A stretch of DNA of 64,000 nt, taken from NCBI GenBank assembly GCA_003168375.1, contig PMSI01000003.1, positions 372,001 to 436,000 of the forward strand, given 5' to 3'. Below the pieces are notes generated by a model. That model was not told the DNA's origin. It saw nothing but the letters and a program-made list of their open reading frames with translations, and searched no databases. Position numbers and translations under genes: made by a program. This document shows positions 53,477 through 61,836 of this stretch, in pieces. The stretch is from Vulcanimicrobiota bacterium. Its GTDB lineage: Bacteria > Vulcanimicrobiota > Vulcanimicrobiia > Vulcanimicrobiales > Vulcanimicrobiaceae. Numbering within the stretch: the first letter of the stretch is position 1; every line of letters starts with the position of its first letter.

Positions 53477-53842
53477 ATGGCAGACCCAGAGTACCATACG
53501 CCGACGGCGGAAGAACTCTCGTTTCTTCGAATCGTAACGCGCGGCTATCCGGAGCTAGAAGCGCAGGTCGAGTCGTGCGAGGTTAGTGCATATGATCCAG
53601 CGGGGTACTGCGACGTTCGAGTCGGATCAGGGCCGCCTTTCAGGCGGGAACGAGTCGACGGGCCGTCGCTCGGAATCCAGGACTCCGGGCCACGATTTGT
53701 CGAAACCCTCCTGTGGATGAATGAGGATGGATTCCTCAATACTATCGAGGTGATAGAGTATCCCGATTTCATGGGAAATGTTTACGAGCGATACATCGAG
53801 TCTGCGCGCGATGCGCATCTGACATACAGGATCAGCCCCTAG
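53477..53842 (+). CDS. Small cytosolic protein of unknown function (121 aa)
   Basis: ATG 53477 with GGGGA eight bases upstream: MADPEYHTPTAEELSFLRIV. Compact alpha/beta composition without signal peptide or membrane helix; the end (EVIEYPDFMGNVYERYIESA) is well structured. It resembles small immunity- or SMI1-like proteins only in size and composition, which is not enough to name it. Confidence 0.5.
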   Translation: MADPEYHTPTAEELSFLRIVTRGYPELEAQVESCEVSAYDPAGYCDVRVGSGPPFRRERVDGPSLGIQDSGPRFVETLLWMNEDGFLNTIEVIEYPDFMGNVYERYIESARDAHLTYRISP

Positions 53843-54116
53843 CACTGCGGGTAGTGGTCCTATTTGCACCCGCGCAGTATTGACATTGGCTGACCGCAGG
53901 GCCGACCCATGAGGTATGCCTAAAGATACCAGGCGGTATCGTTGCCGAAAACAATCCAAGTTGTAAATACGCCCACACGGTTGCGCGGCCTTCAGCACCG
54001 CGTCCGTCGCCCCAGTCACAGTGTTATACGACGCGCTTTGGTACGTCGCGTGCGGGAGATCGTAAATTGATGCCGTCTCCGCTCACGGGAGAAATCCACG
54101 CGGAGAAGAATTCGCA

Positions 54117-54833
54117 TTGCCAAGCCAAGCGCGCGAGCAGGCGTCGGTTACCCGAAACGCACAATCCCTTGGGCCCCCGCCATGCCCGCCCCCACCCTCG
54201 TTCAGTACAGGTGAGTACGTCCGAGGATATCTTTGCAATTCGACTTCCAGAACGTTCACTGGAATCGTCGACGCGAGCGACGTGTGTGGCCTGCCGGGTC
54301 CATCCTGGTGCATGACCTTCAATCCGATTTACGACGATACTGGCGATATCTACGTGGGAGCCTGGTCGGGTGAATCGGTAAATGGCTCGGCGGAAGCGGG
54401 CCTTTTGTGGAGCAAGAAATACATGATATACGAGATGTTCGGCCGGGATCAGGGCGACACTGAACCCGACGGGATCCCGACATCCATGTCCTTCTTGCCG
54501 GGGGTATTCAGCGAACAGTTCGGAACCGCTGGCACCTCGCTATGGTATTTCACCGTAACCCCACTACTCGGAGCGCCGGTTACCTGGACTCATCCGGGGA
54601 GCAGCAATGTTGCTCACGGCACCTCGTGGACCTACAAACAAGCGACAAGTATCGCGCAGAACATTCTTAATCCGAGCAATGGCTCGTATTTCGGAGTGAA
54701 TTCGTTTGGCGACCCTCTCTTTGGCTGGGCGGCGACGGTCCCGCCCGGCGTACCGCTGACGGGATCCGACTTCTTCCCAGACTCGACGCGAGCACTGCAT
54801 GTGGGCGATAGCTACGGGATAAACCTCTATTGA
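54117..54833 (+). CDS. Hypothetical protein, probably exported (238 aa)
   Basis: The best frame runs from 54117, but the N-terminus (MPSQAREQASVTRNAQSLGP, PPCPPPPS) is not a typical signal, so the true start may lie elsewhere or the 5' end may be damaged. The body is Gly/Ser/Thr/aromatic-rich (GDIYVGAWSGESVNGSAEAG, WTHPGSSNVAHGTSWTYKQA) and resembles secreted proteins. It overlaps the next frame by four bases (TTGA). Confidence 0.5.
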   Translation: MPSQAREQASVTRNAQSLGPPPCPPPPSFSTGEYVRGYLCNSTSRTFTGIVDASDVCGLPGPSWCMTFNPIYDDTGDIYVGAWSGESVNGSAEAGLLWSKKYMIYEMFGRDQGDTEPDGIPTSMSFLPGVFSEQFGTAGTSLWYFTVTPLLGAPVTWTHPGSSNVAHGTSWTYKQATSIAQNILNPSNGSYFGVNSFGDPLFGWAATVPPGVPLTGSDFFPDSTRALHVGDSYGINLY

Positions 54834-55180
54834 TTGCCGCGCTTACGCTATCCGCCCTCGTCGGACGATGGCTTTGTACGTCGCCGGAGGAACCGGGAGT
54901 GCGCTTCCAATACGTGTTCGCGCCTGACCGTACCGGTAGCTTATCCGTCGTCGATGGGCGACACCACGCGACGGTGATGGGTACGTTTACTTATGCACTT
55001 AGTTCCGACGGAGAATACGTCTTGAAGAGGGCTGGCCCGTATCTCGTAAGGGATAATGTCGACATTCGCGGGCGAGTTCTTGAGGACCGCGGTTACGCTT
55101 ATTGGCATGAGGGCGGATGGACCGCACCGTCCGGCCAAAACCACTACACCTGCATTCGCAGTTTGCCGTCAGGATCGTAA
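54830..55180 (+). CDS. Small exported protein with lipocalin-like strands (116 aa)
   Basis: Begins at TTG 54830, overlapping the previous stop. A short hydrophobic start (LIAALTLSALVGRWLCTSPE) is followed by alternating strands: VRFQYVFAPDRTGSLSV, ATVMGTFTYALSSDGEYVLK, GRVLEDRGYAYWHEGGW. The pattern 'GRW-C ... Y-F--dgt' recalls lipocalin-like/META-type proteins that report turnover. One cysteine pair (C16, C110) is possible. Confidence 0.5.
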   Translation: MIAALTLSALVGRWLCTSPEEPGVRFQYVFAPDRTGSLSVVDGRHHATVMGTFTYALSSDGEYVLKRAGPYLVRDNVDIRGRVLEDRGYAYWHEGGWTAPSGQNHYTCIRSLPSGS

Positions 55181-55248
55181 GCCAGAACTGCGCCAGAAAT
55201 ACGTCGCATTCGGAGCGATGCATCGAGACCCCGCACCCATAGCACGCA

Positions 55249-55266
55249 CGGTACCGCGCGTCTGAG
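55249..55266 (+). repeat. Orphan 3' scrap of the HATPase repeat (right island edge)
   Basis: CGGTACCGCGCGTCTGAG encodes VPRV and stop as in copies B and F; GTACCGCGCGTCTGAG is identical to the end of copy B (8771-8786). The preceding bases show no repeat similarity. Beyond it the island character ends. Confidence 0.65.
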
Positions 55267-55293
55267 GCAAAAGGCCGAACCGATCCGCGCGGA

Positions 55294-55683
55294 CTACCCG
55301 CCGGGGCAGGGGCTCGGGCAAAGCTTGGCTTGGAACTGCTTCGCGACGGAGAGCGGGATGCCGTAACGCTTCACCATCATCGATGCGTAGGTGACGCCGC
55401 CATCCGTTCCCAAGAAGCGCCACGCGCCGTTCTTCAGGTGCAGCCACGCGTTACCCTCAGCATTGCCGCCGCCCGTTCCAAAGGAGCATTGCGCCCACGT
55501 CTGTACGAGGAAGCAAGAAGGCTGCTCGATATCCGTGTTTCCCACCGACCGGAAGTGCGCGACCAGCGCCGACACGGCCGCCTTCTGCGCCGGCGTCGCG
55601 GCGTAGACCGGGACCGTTGCCAACAGGGTCAGCGTCGCGATGAATGCGAGTACCTGTCTGACGAAAGACGCGCGGTTTGACAT
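55294..55683 (-). CDS. Small exported protein (129 aa)
   Basis: ATG 55683 with AGGAG seven bases upstream. Signal peptide MSNRASFVRQVLAFIATLTL, cleavage near VYAATPAQK. The mature ~100 residues contain four cysteines (PSCFLVQTWAQCSFG, KLCPSPCPGG), compatible with two disulfides, and WLHLKNGAWRFLGTDGG. Family unknown. It is divergent from the flavin monooxygenase gene. Confidence 0.65.
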   Translation of the reverse strand: MSNRASFVRQVLAFIATLTLLATVPVYAATPAQKAAVSALVAHFRSVGNTDIEQPSCFLVQTWAQCSFGTGGGNAEGNAWLHLKNGAWRFLGTDGGVTYASMMVKRYGIPLSVAKQFQAKLCPSPCPGG

Positions 55684-55815
55684 AGGGTAACTCCTGTTCT
55701 TGACCTCGTCGCCGGTTCGGGATCGCTTTGCCTTCGCCTTCGATTGACCGGCGCGCACGACCCGCGGGCGCCGTGCGCTGACGGAGGTACCGGCCGGATC
55801 GCGAAGTGACCGGCC

Positions 55816-57147
55816 TTGTCGTCTGCCGCCCTTTCCGGCTCGCCTGCCGAACGCACAGAAGATCGATTTGCCCTGGTCGGCGCCGGGCCGATCGGCCTGG
55901 CGGTCGCGCGAGCCCTGAAGCAGCACGGGGTTCCGTACGTGCAGTTCGAGCGCGCCAGCGAACTCGGCGGCAATTGGCGCGACGGGGTGTACGAGACCGC
56001 CCACATCATCTCGTCGCGGAGGACGACCGAGTTCACCGATTACCCGATGCCGGCGGACTATCCGGACTTCCCGAGCGCCGCCCAGATGCTTGCCTACCTT
56101 CAGGAATACGCGCGGCACTACGACCTCGCCCCGCAGATCGCTTTCGAGACGAGCGTGAGCGACGCGCGACCCGTCGTGCGCGGTGGCGAGGAACGCTGGG
56201 AGCTAGCATTCGGCGACGGCACGCGCGGCGTCTACAAGGGGGTGATCGCGTGCATCGGCCATCATTGGGACCGGCGCTGGCCCTCGTATCCGGGGACGTT
56301 CGCCGGCGAGCTGATGCATTCCAAGGACTACCGCACGCCGGAGCAGCTCCGCGGCAAGCGCGTGCTCACGATCGGCGGCGGCAACTCCGCCTGCGACATC
56401 GCTTCAGAAGCGGCCCGGGTCGGTGCGTCCTCGCACATCAGCAATCGGCGCGGCTACTGGTTCTTGCCCAAGACGCTGTTCGGCGTCCCGCTGGTCGAGC
56501 TCATCCGGCCCTGGATGCCGCTGTGGCTGCAGCGGATCTTCCTGCGCACGGCCCTGGCCGTTTCGGTCGGCGACTACCAGCGGTACGGCTTGCAGAAGCC
56601 GGACCACGCGATCTTCGAGCACCATCCGACGCTCAACAGCGAGCTGCTGCACTACATCAAGCACGGCCGCATCACGCCGCACCCCGACGTGGCGCGCTAC
56701 GACGGCGACTTCGTCGAGTTCGTCGACGGGAAGCGCGAGCGCTTCGACGTGATCGTCGCCGCGACCGGATTCCACCAGACGATCCCGTTCCTCTCGGCCG
56801 ACCTCGTGCCGATCGAGGGGCCGATCGTGAAGCTGTACGGTTCGATGATGAGCGATCGCTTCCGGAACATGTACGTGTTCGGCTGGTCGCAAGCACGCTA
56901 CGGCTTCGGTCCGATTGTCTCGCCCGGCGCCGACCTGCTGGCCGAGGTGATTCTGGCGCAGGCGAGGATGCGCCATCCGATCGGCGCCGTGCTGAAGAAG
57001 ATGGGCGCGAAGCTGCCCCGCACGCACCTGGTCGATCCGCACGCCGCGATCCGCCAGATCCGGCGCGCGCGCAAGCGTTTGCCGATGCTGGCGAAGATGG
57101 AGAAGGTCGTGATGCGCGACCGGCCGGCGCCCGGCACCGCTGCGTGA
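55816..57147 (+). CDS. Flavin-containing monooxygenase (FMO/Baeyer-Villiger type)
   Basis: 443 residues. FAD-binding Rossmann motif FALVGAGPIGLAVARA (~18-33), the FMO-type segment CIGHHWDRRWPSYPG, NADPH-binding motif VLTIGGGNSACDIASEA (~183-199) and an ATG-like VAATGFHQTIPF near the end. The length matches class B flavoprotein monooxygenases. The stop overlaps the dehydrogenase start (GTGA). Oxidation by this enzyme and carbonyl/alcohol interconversion by the neighbour would form a two-step pathway on a lipid or ketone substrate; which one is unknown. Confidence 0.85.
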   Translation: MSSAALSGSPAERTEDRFALVGAGPIGLAVARALKQHGVPYVQFERASELGGNWRDGVYETAHIISSRRTTEFTDYPMPADYPDFPSAAQMLAYLQEYARHYDLAPQIAFETSVSDARPVVRGGEERWELAFGDGTRGVYKGVIACIGHHWDRRWPSYPGTFAGELMHSKDYRTPEQLRGKRVLTIGGGNSACDIASEAARVGASSHISNRRGYWFLPKTLFGVPLVELIRPWMPLWLQRIFLRTALAVSVGDYQRYGLQKPDHAIFEHHPTLNSELLHYIKHGRITPHPDVARYDGDFVEFVDGKRERFDVIVAATGFHQTIPFLSADLVPIEGPIVKLYGSMMSDRFRNMYVFGWSQARYGFGPIVSPGADLLAEVILAQARMRHPIGAVLKKMGAKLPRTHLVDPHAAIRQIRRARKRLPMLAKMEKVVMRDRPAPGTAA

Positions 57148-57962
57148 AACAGCTCGCGGGTGGGGTCGCCGTCGTCACCGGCGCGGCCTCGGGGATCGGG
57201 CGCGCGGTCGCGCTCGCGCTGGCGCACGAGGGGATGAGGCTGGCGCTCGCCGACCGCGACGAGCACGGCCTGCTCGAGACGGTGGCCCTCGTTGCGGGCG
57301 CCGGCGGCGCTGCCACCGCGCACGTCGTCGACGTCGCCGACGAGGCTGCGGTGAACGCGTTCGCGCAGGACGTGCTGCGCGAGCACGGTCGTGTCAGCGT
57401 CCTGGTGAACAACGCCGGCGTCTCGATCTTCGGCACCGTTCAGGAGGTCGCGAGCGACGAGATCGCGTGGCTGATGAACGTCAACTTCTGGGGTGTCGTC
57501 TACGGCACGAAGGCGTTTCTGCCGGTCCTGCTGGCGCAGCCCGAGGCGTGCATCGTCAACGTCTCGAGCGTGTTCGGGCTGTGGGCTCCGCCAGGGCAGG
57601 CGGCCTACGCCGCCAGCAAGTTCGCCGTCCGCGGCTTCACCGAATCCTTGCGTGCCGAGCTAGAAGCGACGAACGTGCACGTCGTCACGGTGCATCCCGG
57701 CGGGATCAAGACCGCGATCGCGCGCAACGCGCGGGTCGCGCGTGCCGCCGATCCCGTGCTCGCCGCGACCCTGACGAAGACGTTCGACGAGCGGCTCTTG
57801 ACGACGCCGCCCGAGGAGATGGCGGCGGCGATCGTGCGCGGGATCAAGCAGCGCCGCGACCGCGTCGTCGCCGGCAAGGACGCGCATCGCATCGAGATGC
57901 TGATCCGGATGTTCCCGACCCGAGCGCCGCGCTGGTTCACCCGCCGCGTGCGCCGCAGCTAG
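57144..57962 (+). CDS. Short-chain dehydrogenase/reductase
   Basis: Starts at GTG 57144 inside the FMO stop (272 aa). Classical SDR motifs: TGAASGIG nucleotide-binding loop near residue 13, NNAG, catalytic Ser in NVSSVFG and Tyr-x3-Lys in YAASK, then PGGIKT. The basic C-terminus (RFPTRAPRWFTRRVRRS-like) suggests membrane association. NAD(P) preference is not decided by eye, although the Asp after the second strand (ALADRDE) favours NAD. Confidence 0.9.
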   Translation: MKQLAGGVAVVTGAASGIGRAVALALAHEGMRLALADRDEHGLLETVALVAGAGGAATAHVVDVADEAAVNAFAQDVLREHGRVSVLVNNAGVSIFGTVQEVASDEIAWLMNVNFWGVVYGTKAFLPVLLAQPEACIVNVSSVFGLWAPPGQAAYAASKFAVRGFTESLRAELEATNVHVVTVHPGGIKTAIARNARVARAADPVLAATLTKTFDERLLTTPPEEMAAAIVRGIKQRRDRVVAGKDAHRIEMLIRMFPTRAPRWFTRRVRRS

Positions 57963-57966
57963 CGCA

Positions 57967-60900
57967 CTAGTCAGGGATCGAGAGGCGTACCGGGTCGCTG
58001 CCGTCGTGGAAGTGCAGGACGATCTCGCCGTCCGCGTTGCGCACGACCGAGGCGGGGACCGTTCCCGGCGGCGCGTGACCGTTCGCGGGCGTGGGGCGTT
58101 TGCGGCTGGCGAGCCGCTCGCGCAGGCCCGCGATCGCGACGTAGACGACGGGGACGACGAACAGGTTCAGCACGGTCGAGAGAATCATCCCGCCGAACAC
58201 GGCCGTGCCCAGCGAACGCCGGCTGGCCGCGCCTGCGCCGCTCGCGAGGACCAGCGGCACCGTCGCGAGGATGAACGCCAGCGAGGTCATCAGGATCGGA
58301 CGCAGCCGCGTTTGCGCGGCGTCGCGGACCGCGTCCGCGGCGCTGAGACCAGCCCGACGGCGCTGGTTCGCGAACTCGACGATCAAGATCGCGTTCTTGC
58401 TCGCCAGCGCGATCAGCATCAAGTAGCCGACCTGCGCGTAGAGATCGCTCGGCAGCGAGCGCAGGTCGAGCGCGAGGATCGCCCCCAGGATCGCGAGCGG
58501 CACTGAGACCAGGATGATGATCGGGTCGGCGTAGTTCTCGTAGTTGGCCGACAGCACGAGGAACACGCACAGCAAGCCGAGGCCGAAGATCACCAGCGCC
58601 TGGCTGCCGAACTCGATCTGCTCGAGCGAGATCCCGGTCCACTCATAGCCCGTACCGGGCGGGAGGCTCTGCGCGGCGCTCGTCATCGCCGCGAGCGCCT
58701 GACCCGAACCGAAGCCGGGCCCCGGCACGCCGTTGATCTCGATCGATCGCAGCAGGTTGTAATGCGTGATGATCGGCGCGACGCGGTCGATGTGCGTGTG
58801 CACCAGCGACGAGAGCGGGACGGTCGCGAGCTCCGGCCCGGTTCCTGCGGTTCGTACGTAGATGCGGTCGAGCGCCGCGAGCCGGTCGCGGAACGGCGTG
58901 TCGGCCTGCACGTACACGCGATACGAGCGGTTCAAATAGTCGAAGTCGTTGACGTACTGCGAGCCAAGGTAGACCTGCATCGCCGAGACGACGTCCTGCA
59001 GCGGGACGCCGAGCGCGGCGACCTTCGACCGGTCGATCTCGACCACCAGCTGCGGCGCGTCGTCGCGGAACGTGGTCGAAACCTTCCGCAGCACCGGATC
59101 CTGGCCAGCGGCGCGGATGAGGTTGCCGGCGGCCTTCGTCAGTGGAGGGATTCCGACGTTGTCCTGATCCTGGAGCTCGAACTGAAAGCCGGCGAGGTTA
59201 CCGATCCCGCGGATCGCGGGCGGATTGAAGGCGAGGACCTTGGCGGCCGTGATCGCTCGGAACTGCGGTCCGAGCCGCTGGATCACGCCGTCGGCGGACG
59301 CGCTTGCCGTCTTGCGTTCATCCCATGGCTTCAGCGAGACGAACATCAGCGCGCGGTTTGGGGCGTTGATGCCGAACTGCGTTCCGTTCGGCTCGAAGAC
59401 GATCGAAATCTCCGGATACTTGTTCAGAATCCCTTCGATGCCGCGAGTGACGCGCTCGGTGTCGGCGAGCGACGACCCTTCCGGAAGTTGGATCGTGACG
59501 TAGAAATAGCCGACGTCCTCGTCTGGGAGAAAACCGGTCGGAATCGTCTGGTACGCGAAGTACGTCCCCACCAGCCCGAGCGCGAACAGCGCCAGCACGA
59601 GAACGCGCCATCGCATCAGCGCCGGCAGGATCGCGTGGTAGCCGTTCCGCGACGCGTCGATCACCCGGTTGATCGCACCGTAGAACCCCGTCCGGTGAAT
59701 GGTGTGCTCGCCGAGCAGCAGGGCCGAAAGCGTCGGCGTAAGCGTCAGTGCAACGAACAGCGAGATCGAGATCGAGCACGCGATGGTGAGCGCGAACTGC
59801 TTGTAGAGCTGGCCGGTCGTCCCCGAGAAGAACGCGACCGGGATGAACACCGCCAATAGCACGAGTGAGCTGGCGACGACCGCGCTCGTGATCTCGCGCA
59901 TCGCCGCGGCCGCGCCGGCGAACGGTTCCATCCGCTTCTCGTTGACGAACCGGGCGATGTTCTCGATGACGACGATCGCGTCGTCGACGACCAGCCCCGT
60001 CGCGAGCGTCAGGCCGAACAGCGTCAGCGTGTTGATCGAGAACCCCAGCGCCTTCATCAGCGCGAAGGTGCCGATCAGCGAGACGGGGATCGTGATCGCC
60101 GGGATCAGGGTCGTGCGCCACGACTGCAGGAACAAAAAGACGACCGCGATGACGAGCACGATCGAGATCGCGAGCGTCTTGAGGACCTCGCGGATCGACT
60201 CGCCGACGAACGGCGTGGCGTCGAAGCCGAACTGGTACGTGAGGCCGGGCGGAAAGTGCTGCTCCAGCTTGTTCATCGCCGCGCGCACATCGCTCGCGAC
60301 CTGCAGCGCGTTCGCGCTCGGCAGCGTGAGGACCGCGACCCCGATAGCGTCCTTGTCGTTGAGGCGGAGATCCGTCGCGTAGCTTTCGGCACCGAGCTCG
60401 ACGCGGCCGACGTCGCGCAGCCGGACGAAGCCCGCGTCCGGGTTCGCGCGCAGGATCAGATCGCCGAACTCGGACGCCGTGCGCATCCGCCCGATCGCCC
60501 GTATCGAGATCTGGTAGGGCTGGTCGGCCGCGATCGGAGCTGCCCCGATCGCGCCCGCAGCAATCGTGACGTTCTGGACTTGCAGCGCCGCGACGACGTC
60601 GGAGGCAGTGAGGTGGCTCTGGTTCAGCCGGGTGGGATCGAGCCAGAGGCGCATCGCATACCGGCGCTCGCCGAAGATGCGCACGTCGTTGACGCCGCGG
60701 ATCCGCTTGAGGACGTCGACGATGTTGTTCGCGGCGTAGTTGCTGATGAAGATCCGGTCGTAGCGTGCGCCGCTGGACGTGAGGCCCATCGCGAGGACGA
60801 ACGTGCCGCTGTTCTTCGTCACGGTCACGCCGGTCGCGCGGACCTCGGCCGGGAGCCGCCCGATCGTGTTGTTGACTTGGTTTTGGACGTCGTTTGCGGC

Positions 60901-61206
60901 GAGGTCGATGTTGCGGTCGAGCTGGAACGTGCACACGATCGTGCTGGTCCCGTCGCTGGTCGTGGTCGACGTGATGTAGCGCAGGCCGTCGACGCCGTTG
61001 ATCGCCTCTTCCAGCGGGGTCGTGACCGACGCCTCGGCGGCCTGCGCGTTCGCGCCGATGAAGGTCGTGGTCACCGTGACGACCGGCGGTGCGACCTGCG
61101 GGAACTGGGCGACCGGGAGGGTCGGGATCGAGATCAGACCGGCCAGAATGATGAAGAGCGCACAAACCGAGGCAAACACCGGCCGGTGCAGGAAGAAATC
61201 GATCAC
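57967..61206 (-). CDS. HAE1-family RND efflux permease (AcrB/MexB type)
   Basis: 1079 residues from GTG 61206 (VIDFFLHRPVFASVCALFII), the normal start and length of hydrophobe/amphiphile RND pumps. Proton-relay aspartates are present in GLVVDDAIVVIENI (TM4). Other family blocks: IPTLPVAQFPQVAPPVVTVT, YAGANAQ-like GANAQAAEASVTTPLE, and the conserved second half (ALASKNAILIVEFANQRRRA, RRSLGTAVFGGMILSTVLNL). It works in the inner membrane with a membrane-fusion protein and an outer-membrane channel, neither of which is adjacent. The C-terminal tail after RKRPTPANG is longer than usual. Confidence 0.92.
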   Translation of the reverse strand: MIDFFLHRPVFASVCALFIILAGLISIPTLPVAQFPQVAPPVVTVTTTFIGANAQAAEASVTTPLEEAINGVDGLRYITSTTTSDGTSTIVCTFQLDRNIDLAANDVQNQVNNTIGRLPAEVRATGVTVTKNSGTFVLAMGLTSSGARYDRIFISNYAANNIVDVLKRIRGVNDVRIFGERRYAMRLWLDPTRLNQSHLTASDVVAALQVQNVTIAAGAIGAAPIAADQPYQISIRAIGRMRTASEFGDLILRANPDAGFVRLRDVGRVELGAESYATDLRLNDKDAIGVAVLTLPSANALQVASDVRAAMNKLEQHFPPGLTYQFGFDATPFVGESIREVLKTLAISIVLVIAVVFLFLQSWRTTLIPAITIPVSLIGTFALMKALGFSINTLTLFGLTLATGLVVDDAIVVIENIARFVNEKRMEPFAGAAAAMREITSAVVASSLVLLAVFIPVAFFSGTTGQLYKQFALTIACSISISLFVALTLTPTLSALLLGEHTIHRTGFYGAINRVIDASRNGYHAILPALMRWRVLVLALFALGLVGTYFAYQTIPTGFLPDEDVGYFYVTIQLPEGSSLADTERVTRGIEGILNKYPEISIVFEPNGTQFGINAPNRALMFVSLKPWDERKTASASADGVIQRLGPQFRAITAAKVLAFNPPAIRGIGNLAGFQFELQDQDNVGIPPLTKAAGNLIRAAGQDPVLRKVSTTFRDDAPQLVVEIDRSKVAALGVPLQDVVSAMQVYLGSQYVNDFDYLNRSYRVYVQADTPFRDRLAALDRIYVRTAGTGPELATVPLSSLVHTHIDRVAPIITHYNLLRSIEINGVPGPGFGSGQALAAMTSAAQSLPPGTGYEWTGISLEQIEFGSQALVIFGLGLLCVFLVLSANYENYADPIIILVSVPLAILGAILALDLRSLPSDLYAQVGYLMLIALASKNAILIVEFANQRRRAGLSAADAVRDAAQTRLRPILMTSLAFILATVPLVLASGAGAASRRSLGTAVFGGMILSTVLNLFVVPVVYVAIAGLRERLASRKRPTPANGHAPPGTVPASVVRNADGEIVLHFHDGSDPVRLSIPD

Positions 61207-61281
61207 GGGCCGCTCTTTTCGACCTCTTCGCTGTGATTGCCGCCTGGAGCCCACCGCCCGGCCGTCGAAAGGTCGGCGCCG

Positions 61282-61836
61282 ATGGAAAGCAAGCGGCTGG
61301 GGAGGCGGACGGCGGCGGTGGTGTTCGCGATCCTGGCGGCGCGGCCGCACGGTGTGATCTTCACCGAGCGCGCCGCGCATCTCCGCGACCACCCCGGCCA
61401 GATCGCGCTCCCCGGCGGGTCGGTCGATCCTGCGGACGGCGGAGACCTGCGCCGCACCGCGTTGCGCGAGCTGCGCGAGGAGGTCGGGATCGCCGCGGAA
61501 CGCGTCACGATCCTGGGCGAGCTGCCGATGGTGCAGCAGAGGCGCGCGAACAACTTCGACGTGACCCCGTTTGTGGCCACAGTCGCGCCCGGTCCGCTGA
61601 CGATCGACGGGTCCGAGACCGCCGCGGTCTTCACCATCCCGCTCGCGGTGATCATCGAGGAGCTCACGCACGGCACGGTCGCCGTCGGCGAAGTCAGCGT
61701 CGAGACGTATCTGCTCGACTACGAGAGCCGCCGCGTCTGGGGACTCACCGGGCAGATCCTGCGCAAGTTCATCGAAGCATGGAACGATCCGGTGAACCCG
61801 CTGCGTGCCGCGGTCGAAGCGACGCTGATCGCGTGA
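61282..61836 (+). CDS. Nudix hydrolase, CoA-pyrophosphatase type
   Basis: I choose ATG 61282 (MESKRLGRRTAAVVFAILAA, 184 aa); ORF extension upstream is possible. The Nudix box GGSVDPADGGDLRRTALREL REEVGI has all catalytic glutamates, and the preceding HPGQIALPGG is the signature of CoA-hydrolysing Nudix enzymes (NudL/PCD1). It probably hydrolyses CoA or acyl-CoA to phosphopantetheine and ADP. It overlaps the protease gene by GTGA and is divergent from the RND pump. Confidence 0.85.
   Translation: MESKRLGRRTAAVVFAILAARPHGVIFTERAAHLRDHPGQIALPGGSVDPADGGDLRRTALRELREEVGIAAERVTILGELPMVQQRRANNFDVTPFVATVAPGPLTIDGSETAAVFTIPLAVIIEELTHGTVAVGEVSVETYLLDYESRRVWGLTGQILRKFIEAWNDPVNPLRAAVEATLIA

Noticed and set aside
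59318-61165. 615-codon minus-strand frame inside the RND pump gene
   Set aside because: It is a second frame on the same strand as the pump. Its translation is Arg/Asp/His-rich low-complexity typical of GC-rich off-frame reading, while the pump frame has all family motifs.
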